DNA of 8,972 bases from an uncultured Bacilli bacterium (GCA_951800155.1 CATOJL010000055.1:1-8972); one strand, 5' to 3'. Numbered from the stretch's first letter, positions 1 through 6,601 are shown. The notes: generated from the letters alone by a model not told the origin. Numbers and translations: made by a program.

Positions 1-33
1 TTTCATATTTAGTATAATCCTTTCATTATTCAT
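1..33 (-). CDS. Start of a leftward gene (partial, 11 codons)
   Basis: On the minus strand an ATG at 33-31 opens a frame that stays open to the window edge and reads MNNERIILNMK. A good Shine-Dalgarno (AAAGGAG, positions 49-43) lies 9 nt upstream of the ATG, and a well-formed promoter lies upstream of that at 62-89. These signals in the right order support a real gene divergent from hisS. Too little of the protein is present to name a family. The gene would share its control region with the hisS T-box operon, but each has its own promoter. Confidence 0.6.
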   Translation of the reverse strand, partial: MNNERIILNMK

Positions 34-42
34 ATTGATTAA

Positions 43-60
43 CTCCTTTCTCTGAAGGAG
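43..60. promoter_or_regulatory. Inverted repeat over the Shine-Dalgarno of the leftward gene
   Basis: CTCCTT and AAGGAG form a perfect 6-bp inverted repeat around a 6-nt centre. On the minus strand the AAGGAG arm is the ribosome site of the leftward gene. The expected transcription start from the promoter at 62-89 falls near position 55, so the outer arm may not be fully transcribed. An operator for a repressor therefore seems as likely as an RNA hairpin hiding the ribosome site. Confidence 0.4.
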
Positions 61-61
61 T

Positions 62-89
62 ATTATATATCATTTACTGACATTTTCAA
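62..89 (-). promoter_or_regulatory. Promoter of the leftward gene
   Basis: Read on the minus strand: a -35 TTGAAA (89-84), a 16-bp spacer and a perfect -10 TATAAT (67-62). It sits about 30 bp upstream of the leftward start codon. Confidence 0.65.
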
Positions 90-144
90 AAAATGATATA
101 ACATGACATTATCACAAAACGATAACACAATGCAAAAATGGCTC

Positions 145-173
145 TTGACAACTTTATTCTTTTTCTCTATAAT
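145..173 (+). promoter_or_regulatory. Consensus promoter of the T-box/hisS-aspS operon
   Basis: A perfect -35 TTGACA (145-150), exactly 17 bp of spacer and a perfect -10 TATAAT (168-173). Transcription should begin near 180, just before the first paired strand of T-box stem I at 187. Such a strong promoter fits an operon controlled by premature termination rather than by initiation. Confidence 0.85.
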
Positions 174-186
174 GATAATAAATTTA

Positions 187-380
187 CTAGTTTGAAGAAG
201 TAAAAAATAGTGTTTGATAGAGAAAATGTGGTTGGTGGAAACATTTACATCTATTTTTGAAAAGGACAACAAACTTTAGAAAGTAAAACGTAATTCTGCG
301 TTAAAGAAGAGAGTGTATAGTTTATCTATAAAATAAGGTGGTACCGCGGAGAGATCCGTCCTTAAATTATAGATTTTTTT
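187..380 (+). promoter_or_regulatory. T-box riboswitch upstream of hisS-aspS, probable Asp (GAC) specifier
   Basis: T-box leaders bind an uncharged tRNA and allow read-through into aminoacyl-tRNA synthetase genes. The landmarks appear in canonical order. A basal helix pairs 189-194 with 270-275. The loop-E strands of the specifier loop are AGTA (199-202) and GAA (259-261). A perfect 8-bp helix pairs 203-210 with 251-258. The AG bulge is AGAGA (219-223), an upper helix pairs 224-229 with 241-246, and the distal loop contains GGTTGGTGGAAA. The T-box core (AAGGTGGTACCGCGG, 335-349) follows. Within the specifier loop the codon followed by a purine that matches a downstream gene is GAC (265-267, then A), meaning Asp. 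The only His codon nearby (CAT, 248-250) lies opposite the AG bulge, not in the specifier loop. The riboswitch call is firm; the specifier call is inference. Confidence 0.92.
322..380 (+). terminator. T-box antiterminator core inside a longer hairpin ending in T7
   Basis: The antiterminator can be drawn directly: AAGG (335-338) pairs with CCTT (360-363), TGGTACC bulges out (339-345), and GCGGA (346-350) pairs with TCCGT (355-359) over a GAGA loop. The same stem extends outward: ATCTATA (324-330) pairs with TATAGAT (368-374), and the 3' arm runs into seven Ts (374-380). No separate downstream hairpin is evident, so the extended form probably acts as the terminator. Alternatively CCTT may pair with the hisS ribosome site AAGGAAG (391-397), which would give translational control. 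Confidence 0.7.
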
Positions 381-403
381 GTGCACAAGAAAGGAAGAAT
401 TTT

Positions 404-1714
404 ATGATACAGAAACCAAAAGGAACTTATGATGTCTACGGAAGCGAGGGACAAACGATTTTATATATAGAAAATGTTTTAAGAGCTCTTATGGATCGAT
501 ATAACTATGAGTATGTAAGAACTCCCCATTTTGAAGCTAGTGAACTTTTTCACCGTGCCGTTGGAGAGACAACCGATATTGTAACTAAAGAAACTTATGA
601 TTTTTTAGATCGAGGAGAGAGAAAGATGACTCTTCGCCCAGAGGGAACAGCAGGTGTGATTCGTAGTTTCGTTGAAAATAAAATGTATGCTAGAGATGTA
701 ATGCCTGTAAAAACATGGTATTATGGGCCCATGTATCGTTATGAAAGACCGCAAGCAGGTAGGTTTCGTGAATTTTACCAATTTGGTGTAGAAGTTTTTG
801 GAAGCAAAGAGGCAATGGCAGATGCAGAGGTCATTAGTATACCAGTTACTTTATATAAATTGTTGGGTTTAAAAGGAATTCAGGTGAATATTAATTCCTT
901 AGGAGATACAGAATCTAGAGAAAGATATCGTGAAGCTTTAATCAAACACTTTGAACCACATCTAGATGAATTGTGTGAGGACTGTAAAGAAAGATTTGTA
1001 AAAAATCCTTTGCGTATTTTAGATTGTAAAGTCGATCATGATTTAGATATTATGAAACAAGCACCAAAAACAATTGATTACTTAAATGAAGAAAGTAAAA
1101 AACATTTTGAAGAAGTACAAGAATATTTAAAAGCAATGGACATTGTGTATGCAATTCATCCAAGTATTGTACGAGGGTTGGATTACTATACACACACTGT
1201 TTTTGAAGTGGAAGCATCTGTGGAAGGATTTGGAAGTCAAAATGTATTGTGTGGGGGTGGAAGGTATAATCATCTCGTAAAAAACATTGGGAATGTAGAT
1301 GTTCCGGGTGTTGGTTTCGCTTTAGGAATGGAGCGATTAGTAACAGCACTCGCTTGTGAACAAATTGATTTATGTAGTGAGGCCTTGGATGTTTATGTCA
1401 TTCCATTTGAAGATACGAAGAAGGAAGCACTTTCGTTGGTACAAACTCTACGATTAAGTGGATTTAAAGTGGATACAGATTATATGAACAAAAATATGAA
1501 AGCTAATTTTAAGCAAGCAGATAAAAAAAATGCAAGATTTATTCTTCTTTTGGGAAGTGATGAAGTGAAGGAAAATCTTTTAACGATTAAAAATAATCAT
1601 ACAAAGGAAGAATATAAAATTCAAAAGGAAGACTTGATTGCTTTTTTAGATGAGGCATTTTTAGAAGAATGTGCATGCAAAGAATGTGGAGGAAATCATG
1701 AAGAGATGGAATAA
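404..1714 (+). CDS. hisS: Histidyl-tRNA synthetase
   Basis: This class II cytoplasmic enzyme charges tRNA-His with histidine using ATP. I place the start at ATG 404 (MIQKPKGTYDVYG), 6 nt after the ribosome site AAGGAAG; any upstream start in this frame would lie inside the T-box. The product is 436 aa, slightly longer than the usual 420-430. Visible signatures are class II motif 2 around residues 110-125 (MYRYERPQAGRFREF), the HisRS-specific RGLDYY at 257-262, the GGGRYNHL glycine-rich segment near 287-294, and motif 3 (GFALGMERL) near 304-312. The anticodon-binding domain occupies about residue 330 onward. The odd part is a Cys-rich C-terminal tail with C423, C425, C428 and H432, encoded where the frame runs through the ribosome site of aspS. 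It is the first gene of the T-box operon and overlaps aspS by 17 bp. Confidence 0.97.
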   Translation: MIQKPKGTYDVYGSEGQTILYIENVLRALMDRYNYEYVRTPHFEASELFHRAVGETTDIVTKETYDFLDRGERKMTLRPEGTAGVIRSFVENKMYARDVMPVKTWYYGPMYRYERPQAGRFREFYQFGVEVFGSKEAMADAEVISIPVTLYKLLGLKGIQVNINSLGDTESRERYREALIKHFEPHLDELCEDCKERFVKNPLRILDCKVDHDLDIMKQAPKTIDYLNEESKKHFEEVQEYLKAMDIVYAIHPSIVRGLDYYTHTVFEVEASVEGFGSQNVLCGGGRYNHLVKNIGNVDVPGVGFALGMERLVTALACEQIDLCSEALDVYVIPFEDTKKEALSLVQTLRLSGFKVDTDYMNKNMKANFKQADKKNARFILLLGSDEVKENLLTIKNNHTKEEYKIQKEDLIAFLDEAFLEECACKECGGNHEEME

Positions 1715-3443
1715 TACAGATTTTACGAGTTCAAGTGTAGGAGAGAGGGTTGTTTTAAAAGGTTGGGTTTCTAGAGTAAGAGATTTAGGGGGACTTCTTT
1801 TTATCGATTTAAGAGATCGAAGTGGAATGATACAACTAGTAGTAAAACCAGAATCACTTTGTTATGAAACGACCCTTTCCTTAAAAAATGAATATGTCAT
1901 CGAGGTAGTAGGAAAAATTTGTGAAAGAGAAAAGAAAAATCCAAATTTAAAAACGGGGGAAATTGAGGTAGAAGTAGAAGAACTGCAGATTTTGAATGAA
2001 GCATCCCCACTTCCTTTTGATTTAAATCATGTGACTGCTTTAGAAGATACAAGACTAAAATATAGATATTTAGATATAAGAAGAAAAGAATTACAAGAAA
2101 AATTAATTATACGACATAAAATCATGTTAGCCGCTCGTAATTTTTTAAGTCAGAATGGATTTATTGAAGTAGAAACGCCAATTTTATGTAAATCTACCCC
2201 AGAAGGAGCAAGGGATTTTTTAGTTCCTTCGCGTATGAGTGCTGGTAAATTTTATGCTTTACCACAATCCCCTCAACTTTTTAAACAACTTCTTATGATA
2301 GGAGGGATAGAAAAATACTTTCAAATTGCGAAATGTTTCCGTGATGAAGATTTAAGAGCCGATAGGCAACCCGAATTTACCCAAATTGATTTAGAGATGA
2401 GTTTTGTTGAGGAAGAAGATGTTATGAGGATTGCTGAATCACTAATTGCTCATGTTTTTAAGGAAGTAAAAGGCGTTTCTATATCCCTTCCTTTAAAGAG
2501 AATGACTTATGATGATGCAATCAATTGGTATGGTTCTGATAAACCAGACTTGCGTTTTGGTATGAAAATTGAAGATGTAACAACTCTTTTTTCTAAAACA
2601 GATTTTACGGTTTTTCAAAATGTGATACAAGAAGGAGGCATTATCAACTGCCTAGTTGTAAAGAATAAAGGTGATTTCTATTCTAGAAAAGAAATGGATA
2701 AGCTAACCGATTTTGTAAAGACATATAAAGCAAATGGACTTGCTTGGCTAAAATGGGGGAGTGAAATTACAGGAAGCATTAGTAAGGTTATCTCTTTCGA
2801 AGAAAAGAAAAATTTAGAAACCAAATTGCATTTAGAAGAAAATGATTTGATCTTATTGGTAGCTTCTAAAAGAGAAATTGTAAAACAAGCTCTTGGAGCT
2901 TTGCGATTAAAGTTAGGACATGACTTAGATTTAATCAAGAAAGATACTTATGAAATGCTTTGGGTTGTCGATTTTCCATTATTTGAGTATAGTGAAGAAG
3001 AAAAGAGGTATGTTGCTTGTCATCATCCATTTACGGCTCCAAAAGAAGCAGATATTGAAAAATTATTGACAGATAAGGCTCATTGTTATTCAAAAGCCTA
3101 CGATATTGTGATTAATGGGTATGAAGCTGGAGGAGGGTCTATTCGTATTCATAAGGAAGAGGTACAGGAAAAAATATTTGAATCCTTAGGCTTTACGAAA
3201 GAAGAAGCAAAAGAAAAATTTGGTTTCTTCTTAGAAGCTTTCCAGTATGGAACACCGCCTCATGGGGGCTTAGCATTCGGACTTGACCGATTAACGATGC
3301 TTCTTACAGATACGGAAAATATTCGTGATGTAATTGCTTTTCCAAAAACAGCCAGTGGGACAGATTTAATGAGCGCGTGTCCAAATGAAGTAGATGAAAA
3401 ACAATTACAAGAGTTATATGTAGAAATTAGAAAGAAGGACTAG
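1698..3443 (+). CDS. aspS: Aspartyl-tRNA synthetase (bacterial type)
   Basis: This class II enzyme charges tRNA-Asp with aspartate. The start is ATG 1698, 5 nt after GGAGG, both inside the end of hisS, so the two genes are likely translationally coupled. The product is 581 aa, near the family's usual length of about 590. The N-terminal OB-fold anticodon-binding domain covers roughly residues 1-105 (VVLKGWVSRVRDLGGLLFIDLRDRSG). The catalytic core shows motif 2 (FRDEDLRADRQPEFTQID, about 214-231) and motif 3 (GLAFGLDRL, about 524-532). The stretch between them, about 280-410, fits the GAD insertion domain of bacterial AspRS. Asn-tRNA amidotransferase genes are not visible, so whether the enzyme is discriminating cannot be judged. 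The stop codon lies in the loop of a terminator hairpin. Confidence 0.97.
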   Translation: MKRWNNTDFTSSSVGERVVLKGWVSRVRDLGGLLFIDLRDRSGMIQLVVKPESLCYETTLSLKNEYVIEVVGKICEREKKNPNLKTGEIEVEVEELQILNEASPLPFDLNHVTALEDTRLKYRYLDIRRKELQEKLIIRHKIMLAARNFLSQNGFIEVETPILCKSTPEGARDFLVPSRMSAGKFYALPQSPQLFKQLLMIGGIEKYFQIAKCFRDEDLRADRQPEFTQIDLEMSFVEEEDVMRIAESLIAHVFKEVKGVSISLPLKRMTYDDAINWYGSDKPDLRFGMKIEDVTTLFSKTDFTVFQNVIQEGGIINCLVVKNKGDFYSRKEMDKLTDFVKTYKANGLAWLKWGSEITGSISKVISFEEKKNLETKLHLEENDLILLVASKREIVKQALGALRLKLGHDLDLIKKDTYEMLWVVDFPLFEYSEEEKRYVACHHPFTAPKEADIEKLLTDKAHCYSKAYDIVINGYEAGGGSIRIHKEEVQEKIFESLGFTKEEAKEKFGFFLEAFQYGTPPHGGLAFGLDRLTMLLTDTENIRDVIAFPKTASGTDLMSACPNEVDEKQLQELYVEIRKKD

Positions 3444-3452
3444 GTCCTTTTT
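3431..3452 (+). terminator. Compact terminator overlapping the aspS stop
   Basis: AAGGAC (3435-3440) and GTCCTT (3444-3449) form a perfect 6-bp stem whose 3-nt loop is the aspS TAG stop. Three more pairs, one of them G-U, extend it into a run of Ts followed by CTTGTTTT. Translating ribosomes would cover it until release. It is short, so termination may be partial. Confidence 0.6.
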
Positions 3453-3465
3453 CTTGTTTTATTTA

Positions 3466-3494
3466 TTGAAAAACAAAATAAAATATAGTATAAT
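3466..3494 (+). promoter_or_regulatory. Promoter of prfA-prmC
   Basis: -35 TTGAAA (3466-3471), a 17-bp spacer and a perfect -10 TATAAT (3489-3494). Transcription would begin near 3501, just upstream of the prfA ribosome site. This separates prfA-prmC from T-box control and helps fix the prfA start downstream of it. Confidence 0.8.
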
Positions 3495-3519
3495 CAAAAA
3501 GAAGAAGGGAGCGATTCTT

Positions 3520-4578
3520 GTGATCGAACGATTAAAAAATATTGAGGCAAGATATAATGAATTAACAGAAGAATTGATGAAGCCAGAGGTAGTTTCCGAT
3601 ATTAAAGAAACACTAAAATTAACCAAGGAACAAGCTTCCTTACGAGAGGCATATGAGGCCTATCAAACATATAAAAAGATTACGAAAGAATTAGAAGAAG
3701 CAAAAGAGATGAGTAAAGATCCCGAACTTGGCGAAATGGCCCGTTTAGAAGTAGAGGAATTGTCTGGACGTTTGGAAAAATTAAACCAAGAACTTGAAAT
3801 TTTACTTCTTCCTAAAGATCCAAACGATGGAAAAAATGTAATTGTAGAGATTCGTGGAGCCGCTGGTGGAGATGAGGGAAACATTTTTGCTGGTGATTTA
3901 TTTGATATGTATAAAAGACTTTGTGAAAGAGAAAATTGGAAAATAGAGTTAATGGAAGAAGAGCATTCACAGGCAGGGGGATATTCTTTAATTAGTTTTA
4001 TGGTTAAGGGTGAAAATGTATATTCTAAACTCAAATATGAATCAGGGGCTCATCGTGTACAAAGAGTCCCAGTCACAGAAACACAAGGAAGAGTTCATAC
4101 ATCCACAGCAACAGTTCTTGTTATGCCAGAGGCAGAGGAAGTCGATGCACAGTTAGATATGAATGAAGTTCGTATTGATATTACAAGAGCTTCTGGTTGT
4201 GGGGGACAGGGAGTAAATACGACAGATTCTGCAGTTCGTTTGACCCATATTCCAACAGGAATTGTGGTTTATTCGCAAACAGAAAGAAGTCAAATTAAGA
4301 ATAAAGAAAAAGCCATTAAAATTTTACAAACACGTCTTTATGACTATAAATTGCAACAACAAGAAAAGGAAATGGGTGCAGAAAGAAGAAGTAAAATTGG
4401 AACAGGCGATCGTTCCGAGAAAATTAGAACATATAATTATCCACAAAATCGAGTAACAGATCACCGTATTGGTTTTACTTTAAATACACTTGATCGTGTA
4501 ATGCAAGGCGATATCGATAAAGTCATCGAAGCATTAATTACAGAAGATCAAGCCCGAAAATTGAAAGAGGCTTCATGA
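3520..4578 (+). CDS. prfA: Peptide chain release factor 1
   Basis: RF1 recognises UAA and UAG in the ribosomal A site and triggers peptide release. I chose GTG 3520 (VIERLKNIEARYNEL), 8-9 nt after AAGGGAG, because it matches the usual RF1 N-terminus and because the promoter's -10 box lies just upstream. The product is 352 aa, normal for the family. The tripeptide anticodon is PVT at residues 184-186, the PxT form that separates RF1 from RF2 (SPF). The catalytic GGQ is at 228-230 within RASGCGGQGVNTTDSAVRLT. The N-terminal helical domain covers about residues 1-110. The gene ends in TGA, a stop that RF1 itself does not read, and overlaps prmC by ATGA, so the two are coupled. Confidence 0.97.
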   Translation: MIERLKNIEARYNELTEELMKPEVVSDIKETLKLTKEQASLREAYEAYQTYKKITKELEEAKEMSKDPELGEMARLEVEELSGRLEKLNQELEILLLPKDPNDGKNVIVEIRGAAGGDEGNIFAGDLFDMYKRLCERENWKIELMEEEHSQAGGYSLISFMVKGENVYSKLKYESGAHRVQRVPVTETQGRVHTSTATVLVMPEAEEVDAQLDMNEVRIDITRASGCGGQGVNTTDSAVRLTHIPTGIVVYSQTERSQIKNKEKAIKILQTRLYDYKLQQQEKEMGAERRSKIGTGDRSEKIRTYNYPQNRVTDHRIGFTLNTLDRVMQGDIDKVIEALITEDQARKLKEAS

Positions 4579-5285
4579 CAGATAAAGAGTATTTACAAAA
4601 ATATTTAAAAAAAGAAGATGTAGAAGAAGAAGTAAGGCGATTAGAAAAAGGAGAGGCCATTCAATATATTGTTGGAAATATGGATTTTTATGGTTTTCCT
4701 TTTTTAGTTAATAAAAATGTCTTAATTCCTAGATGGGAAACAGAAGAACTTGTTGAAAGAACGATAAAGATTTTAAATTCATATTTTAAAGAACCTAAAA
4801 TATTAGATATAGGAACAGGTTCGGGTTGTATAGCAATCACTTTAGAAAAACTGTTGCATACAAAGGTTGATGCATGCGATATTAGTATAGAAGCTTTAGC
4901 GGTAGCAAGAGAGAATAACCAAAGAAATAAGACAAATGTCGAATTTATAGAAAGTGATATCTTTTCAAATATTCATAAAAAATATGATTGCATTATATCG
5001 AATCCTCCTTATATTTCTTATGAAGAGGAGATTATGGAAGTCGTAAAAAAAAATGAGCCATCTATTGCTTTGTATGCGAAAGAAAATGGCCTTTACTTTT
5101 ATAGACAAATTCTAAAAGAAGCACAATATTATGTGAATCAGAGATTTTTAATTGCTTTTGAGATAGGACAGACTCAAAAAGAGAGTGTAATCAAGATGGC
5201 AAATTATTATTTTCCAAATAGTAAGGTTTGGTGTGAAAAAGATTTAAGTGGACTTGATCGATATATATTTATATTGAAAGTATAG
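4575..5285 (+). CDS. prmC: Release factor glutamine methyltransferase
   Basis: PrmC uses S-adenosylmethionine to N5-methylate the glutamine of the GGQ loop in release factors, and its RF1 substrate is encoded immediately upstream. The ATG overlaps the prfA stop (ATGA, 4575-4578), with AAAGAGG upstream as ribosome site. The SAM-binding motif I (LDIGTGSGCIAITL) sits near residues 77-90. The family catalytic signature NPPY is at 143-146, followed by ISYEEE. The product is 236 aa, about 40 residues shorter than well-studied PrmC proteins such as the 277-aa E. coli enzyme. The missing part is in the N-terminal helical, substrate-binding domain: only about 30 residues precede the conserved GEAIQYIVG segment. 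The frame is clean and the start is fixed by the overlap, so this is a genuine short form rather than a misplaced start. Confidence 0.95.
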   Translation: MTDKEYLQKYLKKEDVEEEVRRLEKGEAIQYIVGNMDFYGFPFLVNKNVLIPRWETEELVERTIKILNSYFKEPKILDIGTGSGCIAITLEKLLHTKVDACDISIEALAVARENNQRNKTNVEFIESDIFSNIHKKYDCIISNPPYISYEEEIMEVVKKNEPSIALYAKENGLYFYRQILKEAQYYVNQRFLIAFEIGQTQKESVIKMANYYFPNSKVWCEKDLSGLDRYIFILKV

Positions 5286-5330
5286 AATAAAGTGCGAAAA
5301 GGATCCTGCTGAAAAAGTAGTAAAACGAAA

Positions 5331-5373
5331 AAATTGGTATTGAAAAATAATATTCTAAAATACCAGTTTTCTT
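5331..5373 (+). terminator. Terminator after prmC
   Basis: ATTGGTATT (5333-5341) pairs with AATACCAGT (5359-5367) with one G-U pair, extended by A-T pairs at the base. The loop is 17 nt and the tail is TTTCTTT. It lies about 50 bp after the prmC stop and closes the conserved operon. Confidence 0.65.
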
Positions 5374-5539
5374 TATATTCTAATAAAAAAATGGAAATAT
5401 AGACAGTTTTGCCTACTATAAATGTCACTTTTGTCATCAAGCAGAAAATCGTATCTTAGTTAGCACTACGGATCTACTTCTGTTATTTACAAAAATATGG
5501 GATAAATCCCCAACTCTATAGAAAAGGGGATTAAATAAA
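5374..5539 (+). other. Non-coding stretch with possible small gene remnant
   Basis: No intact gene is visible. One frame is open from about 5387 to a TAG at 5519-5521 but has no start codon or ribosome site. It contains a CxxC pair (KCHFCHQ, from 5420), which could be a leftover of a Cys-rich protein or chance. The stretch ends in a hairpin (5505-5532) just before a pseudogene. Confidence 0.3.
5505..5532 (+). repeat. 7-bp inverted repeat covering the pseudogene ribosome site
   Basis: AATCCCC (5505-5511) is perfectly complementary to GGGGATT (5526-5532) across a 14-nt loop. The right arm holds AGGGGAT, the likely Shine-Dalgarno for the ATG at 5540. There is no T-run after it, so hiding the ribosome site fits better than termination. 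Confidence 0.4.
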
Positions 5540-5911
5540 ATGATTGATATAAAGATAATGTAAGTAGTCTTTCTAAAAAACTTTCCTTAAATATTGATAG
5601 TATTTTTTAGAGCAAGATGGAACACTAGATAAAGTTTTTTATAATGAAGAATGCTTACATGAATTAAGAAATTGTTCTAAAATATTAGTAGCAATGGCAA
5701 TTGGAATTTCAATAGACAAAGGTAGATAACACTTGATACTCTTATTTATCCATCTATTAAAGATATTGTTGATATTAGAAATGAAAATAACTTAGAAAAA
5801 TTAAAAAATTGGAAAATAAGAGATTTATTAAATCATACTACTGGTTATAAATTTCAAATGGTGTCTGAGAGGTTTATAAAAGATATTGATGAAGATAAAT
5901 TACTTGATTAA
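5540..5911 (+). pseudogene. Serine hydrolase (beta-lactamase/PBP-fold) pseudogene, N-terminal part only
   Basis: Starting at ATG 5540, the protein can be read continuously only by moving between frames three times. The segments are 5540-5554 (MIDIK), 5554-5607 (DNVSSLSKKLSLNIDSIF), 5610-5726 (EQDGTLDKVFYNEECL...AIGISIDKGR) and 5729-5911 (TLDTLIYPSIKDIV...LLNHTTGY...DEDKLLD). Each break is repaired by restoring one base: an A near 5553, a T in the T-run 5603-5608, and a T at 5727. The pattern K-(7 residues)-GIxIDKG, then LDT, then IRDLLNHTTGY is characteristic of the beta-lactamase-related serine hydrolases. The expected catalytic SxxK reads NCSK (codons 5670-5681), so the nucleophilic serine is replaced by Asn. 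Only about 125 residues remain, and the C-terminal half with the other active-site motifs is gone. The last stop overlaps the next gene's ATG. Confidence 0.75.
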
Positions 5912-6435
5912 TGAAAAGGTATATATCTAAAACTTTATTAGAGCAAACATATATATATGAATTAGTATTAAAAGATTCAAAAAGAATAAATTTATTGGAA
6001 GAAACACTTTCAAAATTTAAAGAAAAAAGTAATCATTTATTTTTTGAAGGTCAAATTTATGATGCTTATTCTAAAATAAGTGAAATATTTAGAAAAGCCC
6101 AAAAAGAGTTAATAATTGTTGATGGTTATGCAGATATTACCACTTTAGATATGATAAAAAAATTAAGTGTAAATGTTATAATTATTACAAAGCAAAATGA
6201 ATTACTTACAAATATAGATATTAAAAAATATAATACGCAATACTATAATTTAACTATTAAATTTAGTGATTCATTTCATGATCGTTATTTTATTATTGAT
6301 AATAATGATATTTATCATTGTGAGGCATCTATAAATCATGCTGGTGCTAGAATTTTTAGTATTAATATACTAGAAGATAAAGAAGTATGTGAAGCCCTTA
6401 AAAATAAAATTGATAAAATAATAAGTCAAAAATAA
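5911..6435 (+). CDS. C-terminal PLD-like part of an ORF6N/RhuM-type protein, N-terminal domain missing
   Basis: The 174-aa product resembles the C-terminal half of phage-associated ORF6N or RhuM-family proteins, from memory of those families. First comes a charged helical linker (YIYELVLKDSKRINLLEETLSKFKEK, about residues 14-39). Then comes the segment FFEGQIYDAYSKISEIFRKAQKELIIVDGYAD and an alternating strand/helix domain ending in FHDRYFIIDNNDIYHCEASIN. HDRYFIID fits a single phospholipase-D-like HxKxxxxD motif with Arg in place of Lys. The DNA-binding ORF6N domain that normally precedes this is absent, and the DNA upstream encodes an unrelated serine hydrolase. The ATG at 5911 forms TAATG with the pseudogene's last stop, with no good ribosome site, so any translation would depend on re-initiation. 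It is very AT-rich and probably a recombination remnant; the family call is moderately sure. Confidence 0.65.
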   Translation: MKRYISKTLLEQTYIYELVLKDSKRINLLEETLSKFKEKSNHLFFEGQIYDAYSKISEIFRKAQKELIIVDGYADITTLDMIKKLSVNVIIITKQNELLTNIDIKKYNTQYYNLTIKFSDSFHDRYFIIDNNDIYHCEASINHAGARIFSINILEDKEVCEALKNKIDKIISQK

Positions 6436-6457
6436 AAACTGAGTTATTTCACAGTTT
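6436..6457 (+). terminator. Weak hairpin after the PLD-like gene
   Basis: AAACTG (6436-6441) pairs with CAGTTT (6452-6457) directly after the stop codon over a 10-nt loop. The T-tail is short (TTTCTCT), so terminator function is uncertain. Confidence 0.35.
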
Positions 6458-6601
6458 CTCTCCATCCGTGATACTACGAATTCCAAGAAACTAAATTGTT
6501 TTTACATACTTAATATAGTAAATAAATGATAATTTTTCAATAATCGAAATAGAGGATGAAAATAGAAGATAACTAAAATATGCAGAAATAAGGTGTTAAA
6601 T

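Noticed and set aside
248..250. CAT as a His specifier codon
   Set aside because: In the fold it lies opposite the AG bulge and is followed by C rather than a purine; the specifier loop is at 259-270.
63..272. Minus-strand open frame of 69 codons upstream of hisS
   Set aside because: It overlaps the consensus hisS promoter and T-box stem I, has no ribosome site, and its low-complexity protein resembles no family.
338..403. Longer N-terminus for HisRS starting at GTG 338
   Set aside because: The GTG is part of the T-box core; the ATG at 404 has the ribosome site and the family's usual N-terminus.
3454..3519. TTG start giving RF1 22 extra residues
   Set aside because: The extension would include the prfA promoter and lacks a ribosome site; GTG 3520 fits the family N-terminus.
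4262..4456. Plus-strand 64-codon frame inside prfA
   Set aside because: It lies entirely within the conserved prfA reading frame in another phase and has no ribosome site.
5387..5521. Open frame with a CxxC pair (KCHFCHQ)
   Set aside because: No start codon or ribosome site, about 45 codons, no recognisable family; kept only as a possible remnant.
6496..6533. Promoter for the glycosylase-like gene
   Set aside because: Boxes such as TTTACA and TATAGT are present, but no pair has acceptable spacing.
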